Assembly: GCA_029224185.1 (NCBI GenBank)
Contig: CM055191.1
Coordinates: forward strand, 9,831,036-9,895,035
Reading direction: 5' to 3'
Source: Karalla daura
Lineage: Eukaryota > Chordata > Actinopteri > Chaetodontiformes > Leiognathidae
Length of the DNA: 64,000 nt
Made by a program: the position numbers and the translations under genes. Position 1 is the stretch's first letter. The number at the start of each line of letters is the position of its first letter. Positions 1-14,703 of this stretch are shown here, in pieces. The notes under the pieces were generated by a model that made no database searches, had not been told where the DNA came from, and worked only from the letters and a program-made list of their open reading frames with translations.

Positions 1-3000
1 TCGCAGACTGAAAGACTCCTTGTGGCATGGAGAGAGAAAAATAAAGAAGACGCAAGCGCTCGGGAGGAAGGGATCCCGAGTAATCCTTATGATGAAGTGA
101 GCTATGAAGATATTCAACCTGTCCTGGATGGGATTAACACTGGAGCAATGAGTCCCGAGGAGGTGGAGGCCATCCGGATCCGGATGAGTGGGGCGTGGAG
201 CATGTCCGAGGAACCCAAGCGACATTCCCAAGCCCCCCACCTTAAATGGGCCAAAAATGTGGTGCGGGAGATTCTGGGTCGCTCTGAGGAGCAGACTCTG
301 GAGAAAGCTGCAGCTGAGGCTCACGGAGGCCAAGGGCCGGACCTGCCCAAGACAGCGACGGAGAACAACAAGCGGCAGGAGGAGAAAGACGAGGAGGTTG
401 CGCAAGAGGCTGGAGACATGCCTGTGGATAAGTTGAAAGCAGACGAGCAGCAGTCAGAGCCAGAACTGGAGGAAGAGGAGCTGTTGGAGGTGGAGGGACT
501 GAGAGGTATGGGGCAGAACCAAGCCCACATGCATGCTGACCAGCTGGCGGCTATGCATGGTGATACATCCGCACACACTCATGCTGACACACCGTTAGAC
601 ACAGGAGAGAAGGAGCATCACAGTATGGACAAAGAGACTGAGCCCTCGGGTCAACCTCTGTTAGAGGGGGCAGAGATAGACCGTGTTCAGGAGGCAGGAG
701 CTGAGGCTGAGTTAACAGAAATGGAAAAAGAAGCCAGGAGAAAGAAAGAAGTAGAGATGTATCTAACTGTGAGCCACACGCTCTACAAGCCCAACAGCTG
801 TCCCACTCTTATTTATGAAAGCCAGGCCGACCTCGGCAGCACCTTTAGAGAGGCTGAGGACAAACTGGATGAGAGTGAGGAAGAGAGGCAGGTGGAGCAG
901 TCCAAGGAGAGGGGCGACTTAGAAGAGGTGAGGGAGGAGGGGGAGACTGAGGCCGACAGCACACTGGCGGGCGTAGAGAGGAAAGTAGGACATGGGGTGC
1001 TTACAAACACCTGCAGTTTCCGAGATTTGGGTCCCGAGGCTCGGTTGCGAAGAAGGGGAATCCGTAAAACCACTGAGAGAAGAAATGGAGAGCATGTAGA
1101 CGTGAAAGAAGAGGAAGGTGTTGGAAGGGATCGCAGGACCAGAATATTCTCTACAACAGGTAAAGAGAGAAGAAAAACTGGTTGTCTGCTCAAATCAGAG
1201 TTCAGAAAGCCACAGTCTAGTCTGTCTGTCTGGTTTCATATCTATTTTCTTTCACTAATGATCAAATCAAATTGACATTTCCGCTGGCAAAGAGTCACTG
1301 TAAAACATCTGATTTTTTTTTTCTTCACATGCAATGCTTCTCTTGAATCTGTTAATCTTCAACTCATTTCCCATGATTCTAGTCAGAGGAGTTTTTCACA
1401 TCAATCACAGTGACGAGAATCAAGGGCAGACGTCTGCACTATCAGTGCAGTAATCTGAACTCACGCACGCTAGTGGAAACTGCGTCACTGTGTTGTGGTT
1501 ACAGGTAACAGAGGCGGAGAAGCATGGAGGTGGAGAGAGTGAGGGAAGTCCAGAAGCAGCTAAAAGACGTGACTTGTTCCTGATAGCGGACAGAACATCA
1601 GAAGCTTGAGACTCGCGAACACACAGATCTTCTGTGATTCAGACCTATTTATTTATCTATTTATTTATTTATTTATTTATTTATCTGTCTTTATTTATTT
1701 ATTGGTCGCCTGTAGTTTAGAGTAAATCGACCAGAACACGCCAAGAGACATGCTGCTGTATAATGTGGCCACAAATGGATACTTTTACCTTTCAGATGAT
1801 GAGGATGATCGAAGCAAAAGCTGGGAAGAAGTCGAGCTGAGGTAAGCCAACCAAACACCTGAGATGAGTACATTTGACTGTCTTTGTGTTTTATGCTTGT
1901 CTTTTATGCATGTCTCTGTTTGTATGTGTGTGTGTGTGTATGTATGTTTATAAAATCAGTAAACTGTTGTGACTGTTTCCTGTCATGTTAGGACCGTTTT
2001 GGACACAATTGACAGAAAGAAAAGGAACTCAAGGTTTTTCAGTGAGTATCTCTCCTCTCACATTTATTTTATTTAGTTTCATGTACTTTATGAGTCTTGT
2101 AGGATATTTTTTAGCCGTGAATCACCTTCAGTAATTGAAACTTTGAAAATCTCCTGCGTGCATATGATGCCTTTCGTGTTTTAACAATCCAGACTTTTCA
2201 AGTTAAAGTTGCTTTTGCTCTCAAGCGAAGTCAGATATGGGCCACAAGAAAGAGGTCTGTAGGCGGCCGATTGCATCATACGGCGTCAGCTTTTATCTGC
2301 TTTGATCGGGAAATTGTGACGCCAGTTGAGCACTTCCTTACAGCTTGCGTGATTCATCTCTGTGTTAATTCGGAGCCGACAAGTGTTTATCTCTTCTTCC
2401 GGCTGCGTTGGCCCAGAATTAAAATGGGGCGAATGAAAGGAAATCAGTGCGCGCCTTTCGGCTGGCTCAGGCCATTTGAAGAGATGTTTAAACAGTTTAG
2501 GATTCACATGGAAGTGCCGGGAAATGGGCCTGGAGCATCTGTGTGAACGAGCTGCAGATACTTGTGCCTTTGCGAGCCGCAGACAGGTTTCTGCAAGTAT
2601 TCATATCTCCTAACTCCAGGGGAAAACAGCTGCCGCTTTGACTTTGCATTCCGACAAGTACGTGCAAAAGGAATGCCGAACGCAAACAAGTTCTCTTAGC
2701 TCCCACTGTTCCCCTCTCTCTCTTTATCCATCTCTCTCTTGGATTTCTAACTTTCTTTTTTGGGTTTTTTTTTGTTAACCTTCTCTGGCTTCACCCTCTT
2801 TCGCCCCCAGATGCCGCCCAGCTCTACCAGCAGTACAGCGAAGCCGCCCAGAACTTCGAGATCCTGCGGCAGGCTCGCTCCGAGGTCATCTCCGTGTGCG
2901 AGGACATTACCCAGTCCCCTGCCCCCTCGCCTCCCCCCGCCCGCAGACCCCTCCCTCGCCTCCCTCCGGTCCAGCACTCCCTGACCCACACCGGCTCCAT

Positions 3001-5054
3001 CACCAGCATCCAGAGCTTGCCTCTCCCCGAGCCCCCCAGGAGTGAACGCAGGCCTTCCTCTCCGCGTCTGTCCATCTCGCTCACGCAGTCGTCCACGCTG
3101 TGGCGAGAGCTGCCCGGGGTCAGGAACAGCGCGGAGCTGGAGGAGCTCACAGAGGACCAGAGGCGGCTACAGGAGGTAACGCATACCTCTCATTAAAACA
3201 GCAGAAAAGATCTGTTATTCCCCCGAATTTTTTCTGAGCCAAGAATAGACGGGCGCTTTATTGAATTTTCAGGTAATGAAGCTCGAGAGCTTCACACTTA
3301 GTGGGTGAGATTTAATAAAAGTTGCCTAAATCATACACTCACACTCCTTTGGAAAGTTTCTGTTCAGGAGAATCATCTGGGCACTTAAATGCCTCATGGT
3401 TGTTTGTTACTTTTTCTGTAGAAAAAAATCCTGTCTGGAAATTTCGATTATAGCCACAAAATATGTTAAACAGTGGAAAAATTAAAGGGAGGATTTGTGC
3501 TTCATTCTTTGCATTCTTGTCTTATTAGTGGCACAACAATGTTGTGTTGACAAAACTCAGGAAAATCCTACAAGCTGTGAACAATCATCAAGTTATCTTT
3601 AACTTTCCCCCTCAGCTTTAACCCCCGTTTTTCTATTGCTTCATCCTCTCCTCTGTTGTTTTCCTCTGCGATTGTAATGAGCTGGTGAGGCGAAACAGAT
3701 GGGGATGATTATAAACTGAAATTGTTTCATGTTTTTAAAAAAAGAGAACTTTTTGTGTGATTCAACTTCTTGTGCTTGTTTTGGGCGTCATTTCACAGCA
3801 GCAGCCCATTTGTTGTTTCTGATTTCTAAGAAATGACTCTACGCTCATGAGTCAGCTTTTGGCTGTTGTTACCTCACACTTCAAACTACTAAACTCGCAG
3901 AAAAATACTGACTTGCCACATCTCAGAAAATCCCTCCCACTGGTCCATTTTTTTTGTTGATAAAAGGTGCAAAAGTCTCATTGCTTTGGAAGTGTCTCTT
4001 TCCAGGGAGGTGTGATTGCAGAAACATCTCCTGCTTCTCTGGTGCTCTAGGTGTTTCCCTGTAAACCTGAAAGTAGACATGTGGCTGAGCTGGAAAGCCT
4101 TTACTGATTGTGAAACCTTCCACTGTACTTAGTCACATCCTTGTCAAACTGCCCCAGTCCGGATAGCTTACCACCAATAATTTACTCTCCAGCTCTTACT
4201 CACTTTGCATTTTGCTTCTTTCTTAACCTTTCTGTGTTTCTCCAGACTTATCTGTTACTCTTTCTGTTTTTTTTTTTTTTGCAGGTGAGATTTGAAGTGG
4301 TGACCTCAGAGGCCTCCTACTGCCGGAGTTTGGACATTGTTGTTGAGCATTTTGTAAAGTCCAAACAGCTGGGGGCACTGTTGACCACTCAGGACAGGAA
4401 CTGGCTGTTTTCCCGGCTCGCGGACGTTCGAGCCATCAGCCACAGGTCAGAGGAGTAACACGTCATTGAGGGAACATGAAAATAATCAGCATGCACTTTT
4501 GAATGTGTTTGCAAGATAAAATCTTATCTTCCTGTCCTGACGCGAAAGAAACGTCAATTGTTTGTCAGAGTTTGCAACATTTCTGCTCTGATTTTTTTTT
4601 TGTTTCTAGTTTCCTGTCAAAGCTGGAGGAGCGGCTGGAGTCCGACATCATGCACTTTACCGTGTGTGACATCATAGCTCGGCACTGTCAGCGCTTCAAA
4701 ATGGTTTACGTGCCCTACCTCACCAACCAGTCCTATCAGGACGCCACCTACCAGAGACTCATGTAAGCCATTCACTCAGGCTTTTGTGTTTTCTCTGTTG
4801 AGTCATTTTTGTCCGAGGCTTAGTGAGAAACCGCAAAGTAATACTCATTAGGCACCAGGTGCCTTATGATGATCATTATCTCTTTGTATTTATTGTGTTT
4901 ATATATATATTTTTTTTAATCTAGGAATGAGAATCAAGGGTTCAAGCGGGTTGTGGATAAACTGGAGCGGAGTCCTGTTTGTCAGAGGCTCCCTCTTCGC
5001 TCCTTCCTCGTCCTTCCTTTCCAAAGGATTACAAGAATTAAGCTGCTGGTCCAG

Positions 5055-5085
<31 letters not shown>

Positions 5086-7692
5086 AGAGTGCTCTCAAAT
5101 GACAAAGGATGACTGTGCACAACGTGTTTTACCCTGATCCCGATCCCGGTCTGACTTTATCACTTTTTCTGTCCAGAACATTGTGAAGAGAACGACTCCA
5201 GGTACTGCAGAGGCGACTCAGGCCATCAAGGCTTTGAAGCAACTGGAGAAGGTAAAAACCACTTCCTCTGTAAGCTGTACAGGATACACTATTTTAGAAA
5301 TACTGATTAACGTCCTGTATCATTTGCCCCTCCTACAGCTGATTCAAGAGAGCAATGACAGCATCACTCAGATGAAAAGCATCGAGTCCCTGGTCTCGCT
5401 CAGCGCCAAAGTGGACTTTGAGTGCAGGGTGAGCACTAGATACAGAGGATTGTCTCAAATTCAATAGGACCACATTGTGATGAAGATGGAGCATAACATG
5501 TTGTTGTCTCGTTGTTTTTCTCTGAATGATTTGCTCCTCAAGGTTATAGCCAACTTTACAAACCGTGAAAACAGAATATTGACAGCTTTGCTTCATTTGT
5601 GTTGATTTGTGCCACAACATAATGTTTCCAAAACATTTTAATGTTATCACATTCATTTTCACCATAATTTCCTGCACTGAAAAACGTGTTTTCCAATGTT
5701 TGTAATGATGTTTTTCAAATCTTCAGCAAAACAAGTAATGTGAGCAATGATTTAGGCCACTTACTGGCTTTGAGCTGGACTGGTCTCTAGAACCTCATGA
5801 TTGTCCTAATTAACTAACATTTATAAGTAAGCACCTTGTACAATCAATACCTTATCAGAGGAATTCCAGCAGGCCATCTAATTTACAGGAAAAAAGAGTT
5901 TTTAAATCTTGCATACAGTGGTGCACCGATTACAGTTTGTTTAGTGTCAACCCGTGATGAATGATGATCAACCATGGCAAATAGAGCTACAATTGAAAAG
6001 TCAAAACGCTTATCCTATGTCCTGTTATGAATGGATTAAGGTTTATCACCCTCTGCTCACTTTAAATGTTGCTGCCACAAGGAATTATGGGATGGTGTTT
6101 CTTTCCCTCCCTAATCCAGGAGCAGATAAGAAAGGAATTGCTGAAGTATCTTTCTATCATGTAGTGAATTATCAACTGATACTTATTGGTCATTCATCTA
6201 AGTTAGAAGCTTAAAAAAGAAGCATGCCCGCAGCTCTGTGAGGCCTGTTGACAGTGTTTATGCAGTAACTCTCGCTGCCATAAGAGGGAGACAAAAGCAC
6301 AAGTTAATCTACAATCAGCACAAGCATGCCACTGATTATCTGATGTGGCTGAAATCTCCAGAAAACGTAAGAAGAAATAAGCATACACTGGCCTTATTGT
6401 GTTTCATCTCAGTTTCCTGCTTGTATGTTTTACAGACTCTTCCTCTGATCAGTCAGTCCCGGAGGTTGGTGCGAGAAGGGCCCGTCACCGAACTGATGGA
6501 TTTCTCTCTGAAGGATACAGAGAGGAGTATTTATTTACACCTATTCAATGACTACTTGCTACTTTCACTACAAAAAGAGTGAGTACTCAAAAACAAAGAC
6601 AAAAGGAATCACCTCTGTTCTCCAGGCATCTCTCTCTCTTCATCATCCTGATTACCCTCATGTCCACCATCTCATGAGTTTGTTGTGCTTTCTGTTGCTT
6701 CTAGGGGAGGAAGGTTCACGGTAATCGACCACTCTCCCGTGTCAGACCTGCGTGCAGAAAACTGCCGTGTCAAGCTTCACTCCCTCCAGAAGAACCTGTT
6801 CCGGCTGCACATGTCTCACAGAGCGCTGCTGCTCCGGACAGACACACAGTGAGTCAATGGGGCGATGGCCGGGCAGTGTTGGCTGTTGTATCACAACGAG
6901 GACAAGGTTGCTGAAGATATCTCCGTCTGTGCTTTTGTTCAATGCTTCAGGAGCGATAAGTTACGCTGGATATCTGCTCTTTCACGGCCACATCCCGAGA
7001 TAGATTTTTCTGCGGCACAAGGTAATTTTAAGGTCTTAAAATGTTGTCAATCAGAAGCCGTCTGATAGTTGTTCCTAAAACATGTGCAAAGTAACATGAG
7101 AAATGTGAGCACAGTACAGTCGTCCCTCGTAGCTAAACAGTAATGCTGAGCTTTTGTTCAGTGTCCGGGTTAGATGACAGTTAGAAGACACCACGCCTGA
7201 CAGTGATTATGACTCAGAGTGATGCTTTTCATAATAACTGGCCTGTCATGTGGTGAATACACATATTTCCAACATGAAGAGTCCAAAGGTTTTGCCACTT
7301 ATTTATGGCCCCTGATCTGACATCTTTCTTTTTTTTTTTGTTCTTACAGACTTTGCACAGATGCAGTGTATCCGAGCTTGTGTTGGCCAGCAGCCTGACG
7401 AGCTGTCTCTGGAAAAAGCTGATGTAATTTTAGTGCATCAACAAAGCAGCGACCGTAAGACCACAACCCTACCTTTCCCTGTATCGAGCGGTAAAATAAT
7501 AGTGATCGCAATCAGTTTACTTAATGGTGGTTGTTTTTTTCCTTCCCAGACTGGGTTGAGGGGACGAGACTGTCTGATCGGCATCGTGGGTGGGTGCCCG
7601 AGTCCCACCTGGAGACGATAAGCAACTCAAGGGTGCGACAGCGCAATTTGTCAGACGCCCTCAAGCTTACAACTGCCACAGCTGCTGTTTGA
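1..7692 (+). CDS. arhgef5: Rho guanine-nucleotide exchange factor, ARHGEF5-like (5' partial)
   Basis: Coding exons read as <1-1159, 1796-1841, 1992-2041, 2811-3175, 4285-4445, 4610-4762, 4925-5054, 5177-5251, 5339-5428, 6436-6578, 6705-6848, 6951-7021, 7350-7454 and 7550-7692 (stop TGA). All junctions are GT-AG and keep one frame, giving 944 residues after the window start. The first ~400 residues are acidic, Glu-rich and low complexity. A Pro/Ser-rich linker with the motif STLWRELPGVRNS precedes a DH domain (about 540-740), whose last conserved helix carries LPFQRITRIKLLVQ. A PH domain (about 745-860) follows, then a C-terminal SH3 domain containing QQPDELSLEKADVI and GWVPESHLE. This DH-PH-SH3 order and the linker are those of the ARHGEF5/NGEF/ARHGEF19 group; the SH3 and tail resemble ARHGEF5 most. 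The family activates Rho GTPases at the cell cortex. The window opens inside an exon, so the N-terminus is missing. Confidence 0.88.
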
Positions 7693-8257
7693 CCAGGAAG
7701 CTTGAAGCGGGACTCAAAGTAGAGATGTCCTGGATGGACCGTCATAGATCTGACTCAGTTGTCAGCTTCAACCTGCTGGAAAAAGGACTGTGGACATTCG
7801 GTGCTGCAGTACTGAATTGTGAAGTGTGAAGCAAATGCAATGCTCAGTGCAGCACTGGGTCTCGCTCGCTCCACTTGGTGGATCGGTATGTTGTGTGTGT
7901 GAAGAGCAACTTGTGAACTGCTGAAGCCTGCCTGTGAGACATTAAAGAGTACGTGCTGACTTTATTATTCTCAGTACATGTTGGATGTGGTGTGTGCTAT
8001 AATACATCGATAAAGTGGTGTTTTGAGAAACAAAGTAGTCTGTAGGGGGAGACTCTGTCTTCAAAACAATGTTATTTTTGGAAAGTGTATTATTTGTGTA
8101 TAGTGAACAGAATCTACTAATTGATTGAGTTATGCATGTCTGTTGAAAAGTTGGCTTCTCGTTGCAGGAGGGCTGACAGAAATCATGTAAAAATGTACGA
8201 GACAATGCAAAGACGCACAGGACTACAGGACTAACACAGTGATAACATTTCAATAAA
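7693..8257 (+). other. Probable 3' UTR of the ARHGEF5-like gene, with poly(A) signals
   Basis: No open frame of note follows the stop codon. An ATTAAA lies near 7941 and a canonical AATAAA at 8252-8257. Either could end the transcript; the second is the stronger signal. The extent of the UTR is inferred, not seen. Confidence 0.5.
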
Positions 8258-8322
8258 ATTCAAATTGGAACCAAATCCTCTTGAACATTTTGTATTTGAA
8301 TCTTCCTGAAGGAACAGGTTAA

Positions 8323-8470
8323 ATAAGTCTATCTATCTGTCTATCTAGCTATCTGTCTGTCAGTCACCTGACCATCTGGATGCCCATCTGGCTGCCCATC
8401 CACCCATCCATCCATCCATCAATCGACCAATCAATCAATCAATCAACCTCTCTATTCGTCCATCTATCAC
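8323..8470. repeat. Compound tetranucleotide repeat (CTAT/CTGT, CCAT, CAAT units)
   Basis: Runs of ctat/ctgt pass into ccatccatccatc and then caatcaatcaatc. It separates the ARHGEF5-like 3' end from the next promoter. Confidence 0.85.
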
Positions 8471-8764
8471 GTTAATGCCTCATTGGGAGGTGGGTTGGGG
8501 CCTTTCTTCTTCATCACTGAGTCGATATGACACCACTTTATTGTTACGGCACGTTACAAAATTATACAAGTACATGTATGTACGTTGCACAGTGTGCCTT
8601 GACTCAAGAGTTTTATGTAATTGCTGGCATGTGTCTGCAAGTCTGTTTACAGAACAAGAAGCGCAACGGAGGCAGAGGGAGGGAAACACTAAACTCACGC
8701 TACGCACGTAGCCTGACTGGGGCGTTTACCCGACGTCGGCCTGGTTCAGTTTTCCAGACCCGCT

Positions 8765-8917
8765 ATTGGTCAATTTTTCTATCAATCAAAATAAATGGGC
8801 GGGTACTAAATGGTGATAGACAGCATTACTCAGCCAATAAGCGCACTGTAACCATGTCTGCGGCGTCTTTTGATTGGACACATTTTGTGGGCAGTCATCG
8901 CTCTCGTCGCTGATTGG
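8765..8917 (+). promoter_or_regulatory. CCAAT-box promoter of the GABARAP-like gene
   Basis: Four CCAAT/ATTGG pentamers lie at 8765-8769 (inverted), 8834-8838 (direct), 8873-8877 (inverted) and 8913-8917 (inverted). A GC box (GGGCGGG) sits at 8797-8803. The last three are 39-40 bp apart, a spacing common for NF-Y sites. No TATA box is visible, which fits a housekeeping promoter just upstream of the non-coding exon. Confidence 0.6.
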
Positions 8918-8939
8918 TCGTAGCAGTGGCGGTGGGCCG

Positions 8940-9150
8940 TTGCAGTATTTGTTGTTGTTTTCGTTCAGCTGCTCAGACTAGCCGTCGACATCTTTGAAAC
9001 AGTTCGCATTCCCAAACGCTATGTCACAATCTTGACCTAAGACTTTCAATCGGATACTCTTTTTGAGCAAAACCTGCGATACAAGGGACCAGTGGAGTTA
9101 ATCTGCGCTTGGCTTATTTTTAGTGAGCGTTGTTTTTAAAATTTGTTAAG
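8940..9150 (+). other. Non-coding first exon (5' UTR) of the GABARAP-like gene
   Basis: The stretch ends in a strong donor (AAG|GTAAGT at 9150/9151). It splices to 10000, where the acceptor TTTTCCCAG directly precedes the start ATG. The 5' boundary is estimated from the CCAAT cluster. The intron 9151-9999 contains nothing I can name. Confidence 0.5.
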
Positions 9151-9999
9151 GTAAGTAAGCTGGAACGTCTTGTTGCAGTTAGCATTGCTGCTGTTGTTAG
9201 CCAGCACCGTTTAACAGCGTGAAAATGCACACTGCATGTTATATAACTAATGTAAATATGATTTTATATTCACAGGTGTTATTTAGTCATTTCGTTTGTT
9301 AGTTTGCATGTTGCTTGGTTTTACATTGAAAATTGCCTCAAATTGAAGCTGATACGGTTAGCCTTTCCCAATAGAAAAAGTGACGTGGCCTCATTTCACG
9401 CTGATGCAGAACACCGTGAACTCAGAAACTCGTGATCTCTAGAAACAGGCAGGATTATGAGTCGAAGTAGTACAATGGGTTTGGATGTCAGTATTTTCTG
9501 CCCACTTCGATATAATCCGTGTTTTTTTCCTCTCGTAAGCGCCCGATCCTTATATTACCCTCACCAACATTGTTGTTTACCTCGAGCTGGTAGTAAACAG
9601 AGGAGTGGTGATCATCAGCTGTTTTTCTCACAGAGCTTCATTTATGGCTGGATAAGGGGTACTGATATGATCAATAAAATGTTACGATCTTAATGCAATC
9701 ATGTAGTTACATTTGCAATCCTTTCATAAAATAATCACATTATGCTGTTCTGAGGCAAACCCTGTGTCTTAGATAATAGCTGCTGATAATGGTTACCCTT
9801 ATTTTAAAATGGCAATGAAAGTCGAAACAATTGCATCTATCTTGAATTAAACAATGATGTGCTCCCTAAGTGGTCAATATCACTTTGTTGACTGGATGCA
9901 CTGGTTGGTGAAGTCAGCCTGTGCTCTTTCTCCTTTGTCTGCTCAGTAAATAATGCTATTGTGAGAGACTTCATGTTTTCTGCTTGTTGTTTTTCCCAG

Positions 10000-11535
<1,536 letters not shown>

Positions 11536-11548
11536 GGACAAAAGGCTG

Positions 11549-11552
<4 letters not shown>

Positions 11553-11599
<47 letters not shown>
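11553..11599. repeat. (GA)n microsatellite in the 3' UTR
   Basis: The repeat starts about 18 bp after the GABARAP-like stop codon, so it is probably transcribed in the 3' UTR. Confidence 0.9.
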
Positions 11600-11604
<5 letters not shown>

Positions 11605-11980
11605 CCAAGTGGAACAGCATGAGGGGCAGGAAGGGTTCAGGCTGTTAATAAAGCTTCACACCACTATTATTCTTTCTATTAGTTTTGATAAGTAACTACA
11701 GTATAAGTTGGAAGAGCGGCTTTGCATAAGGCATGGGTCTGATAGGTTTACCTTTTATCAGTATTTCAGGGTGGGCATAACGCATTATTTAGTACACTTC
11801 AAGTAATGTTAATTCGCGCTGATTTTCGGAGAAAAGAGGAAGGGTGGCAAGAAAGAACACATTGCAAAAGGAAGTGATTAAAAAATTGTTGATGGAGCTC
11901 TCGTTATCTTTCTCAGTCGTCTGTATTTAATGCAAATAGTATTTTGTTTTTGTAAATTAATATCATAAACTTTTGTGGAA

Positions 11981-11986
11981 AATAAA
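11981..11986 (+). terminator. Poly(A) signal AATAAA of the GABARAP-like gene
   Basis: A canonical hexamer about 450 bp after the stop codon, in AT-rich sequence. It is the first AATAAA in the correct orientation after the stop. Confidence 0.55.
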
Positions 11987-13000
11987 GATGAAAAACGAAA
12001 TCACATCTCGTGAGTCTTCTTTTCATAGGACTATTTCTCTGTCTTTCACATGTTTGTTGCCTTCAAAACTCACCTTGAACACTGCAATACTAAATCACGC
12101 TGGGATACATACAAAGTTGAAAAATCAATTTTGTCCCTTAAAAATAATTCTGAACTGGGTTTTTATGGGGTATGAAGTTGTGTTGGTATTCAAGTTCATT
12201 ATAAGCAAAGTCATTAGTTGACTTTGACTGCAAACAGTGGTGTATTTATTGTGAATAAATAGTCAATTTTTATAACCAAAGGTATATTTTATTAAACTTG
12301 GCCTTTGAAATGAGTTACTCTTGAGCTTTGCTCCTTTCTTCCTCTCTGGTTGTGCTATGGAGATTGATGTAGAAACGAGGACGAAATTCAAGATATGTTG
12401 CTGATCATAGCTTGATGCTGCGAAGAGGTGTTACATTTTTTTCACCAAAGTCTTCACTAAGACTTCTTGAATTCTTGGTGAAGGGATTAAAATTAACTTC
12501 ACCATATCAGCAGATACCCTGTAGTAGTATCATTATGTATGGACTGACGCATTGTAAATTTAGGATGATGGTTCTAAACAGACTTTCATGCAAACTCTTA
12601 CTACTCTTTTTACTCTTATCATTATTGCGTGTCAACAACTTAAACCAAAGAGGACTACAAACTTTTAACAGTTCAGTAAATGAAAGTTGCCGATCACAGC
12701 CTAAAATTGCGGCGACACTGCAGTGAAGTCTTGAAAAGGTACTGAAGTTAACTTTTGCAGAATTCCTGCAAATACCCTGCAAGTTTATTACCCCATTATT
12801 ACATCTCAAAGGGCTAAATGCATAAATGTCGGTTTAAGGGGAAGGGCGGGATGGCTAACAAGGGGAAGTGTTCAGTCCTCACTCATAGATGACTCATGCA
12901 CTAACTGGACACTTCAAGTTGGTGTTTTTTTTTACACATCTCTCAAAGGTTTGGCCATTTGCAGCCAGGGCTTTGCTCAATTATCATCTCTATCAGCAGT
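11987..13000. other. Intergenic region between the GABARAP-like and lectin genes
   Basis: AT-rich sequence with only short, unconvincing open frames. The last part, from roughly 12990 to 13085, is probably the 5' UTR of the lectin gene. Confidence 0.5.
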
Positions 13001-13085
13001 GCAGGAGATTACATAAGCTGAGTGACTGGATTTGCCAGGACCGAAGGCTGCCGAAAACGAAACTCAGACTAAGTGAGGAAAAACC

Positions 13086-14663
13086 ATGGAGATGCAAGAC
13101 ATCATCACAGAGGAGAAAGCAGCTGAAGAGAAAGAAAAAGCACCTGAAGAGAAGACGGACACCAAAATTGATGGTACAGAAAACTACCTTAAATCATAAA
13201 ACTAAAGCATATCTCTTAATAAGCTGAACTTTTTTATTTATCTCAAAAAGTTAGAAGAACTTCTGAGATTGTGCTACTGTTATTCCATATGGCCATCAAT
13301 GTTTTCAAGGCACTGATGACTGTTAAATATATTGTTTTATATTTTTGCCTCCATGGAAGAAGCAGAAGCATCCCATTATGATAAACTGCAAACTCCAACT
13401 GAGGACATCTATTCAGAGGCATTTTATGGTGGTGCTCCAGCGAATGCGAAAAAAGGTATTTTTGTCTTTCAAAACTAACACAACCCTTTGCAGTCTGTTT
13501 TGTGGTAACACTGATAAATGCTCCACATATTTCACGTGCACTAAATCTCAGTGAAAAACAATAAAAAACAAGCTTTTTTTCCATTTAAGTTCCAGATAAC
13601 TACCTTGTAATTTATGAGAATCCAAAGGTTGAGTTTTTACCGAAAGTAGATTTTGCAAAAAAACAAAAAAAAACAAAAACGAAAGCAGAAGCAAAGACGT
13701 AGTTGTAACAAACCACAAGATGTCTACTCTCAAAGGAAATGAAAAAAATATGTTCAATATTGGACATCAAGCTATAGAAGATATTCTAATAGTTACTAAC
13801 TCCTTTCTTTTAGCACTTAAATATCGTTTCTCAAGGATTTGTTGGAAGGCTTTGTGGTTTGCTGACATGAACACATTTGCATTTCAGTGACATCAAAACA
13901 AAACCTACGGCAAAAATAACTGAAAAGTTTTCACTTTCTTAAAAAGATCCCCCTCGCATTTACACTCAAGAAACGGAAGCCATTTCATCTCTATCAGAGA
14001 GCTGTCAGAGCTATCTGAGAGCTGTAATTAATGGCAATTTATTAACAAGAAATGTATTAATGTGCATGCAGGTATGGTGTTAATTTACCTCTGTTTAGAA
14101 AAGTCTTGTGCCTGCAAAAGTGTTAATTCTATCTGTGAGGTAAGAACAATGTTATCTTGTGCTCGAGCTTGTCTTCATGTTTCCTTTCTAGTGGCCCAAT
14201 CGCAACAATTAGATGAAATGATAAGCAAAAGTACAAGGCATGGTTGAAACATTGCAAAACTCAATGAACGGAAAAGTATTTTTAGTCAGCAGTTTAATAT
14301 ATAAATTCAATAAGTTCAATATACAAATTCTTTCGTGTTGCAGACAACCTGCAATCATTCCTAACACACAAAAAAAAAACACACAACAGTTGTGATTTAC
14401 TCTGACTCGATCATGTGCTGCGTTCCTTCATTGTGAGATCTGTTCAATTACAAAAGACTTTGTTGATATTTGAGGTTCAAGACCGTAAGTGAGCAACACT
14501 TGGTTTGAGTTTCCCCGCATTGGCTGCACAAAAACCTGCTCTTAAATCTCCAATCCTGAAGCTTCAAGGACTGTGTCAGTATTGTCTGTGGCATCTGGAT
14601 CGACCTCGGGAAAGAATACTTTATCTGTTCTTGTGGGGCACAACGACCCCTGAACTTTATCTG

Positions 14664-14703
<40 letters not shown>

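Noticed and set aside
12412..12726. Possible small gene between the GABARAP-like and lectin genes
   Set aside because: No similarity to a known family, no splice or promoter support, and comparable frames occur by chance in AT-rich DNA.
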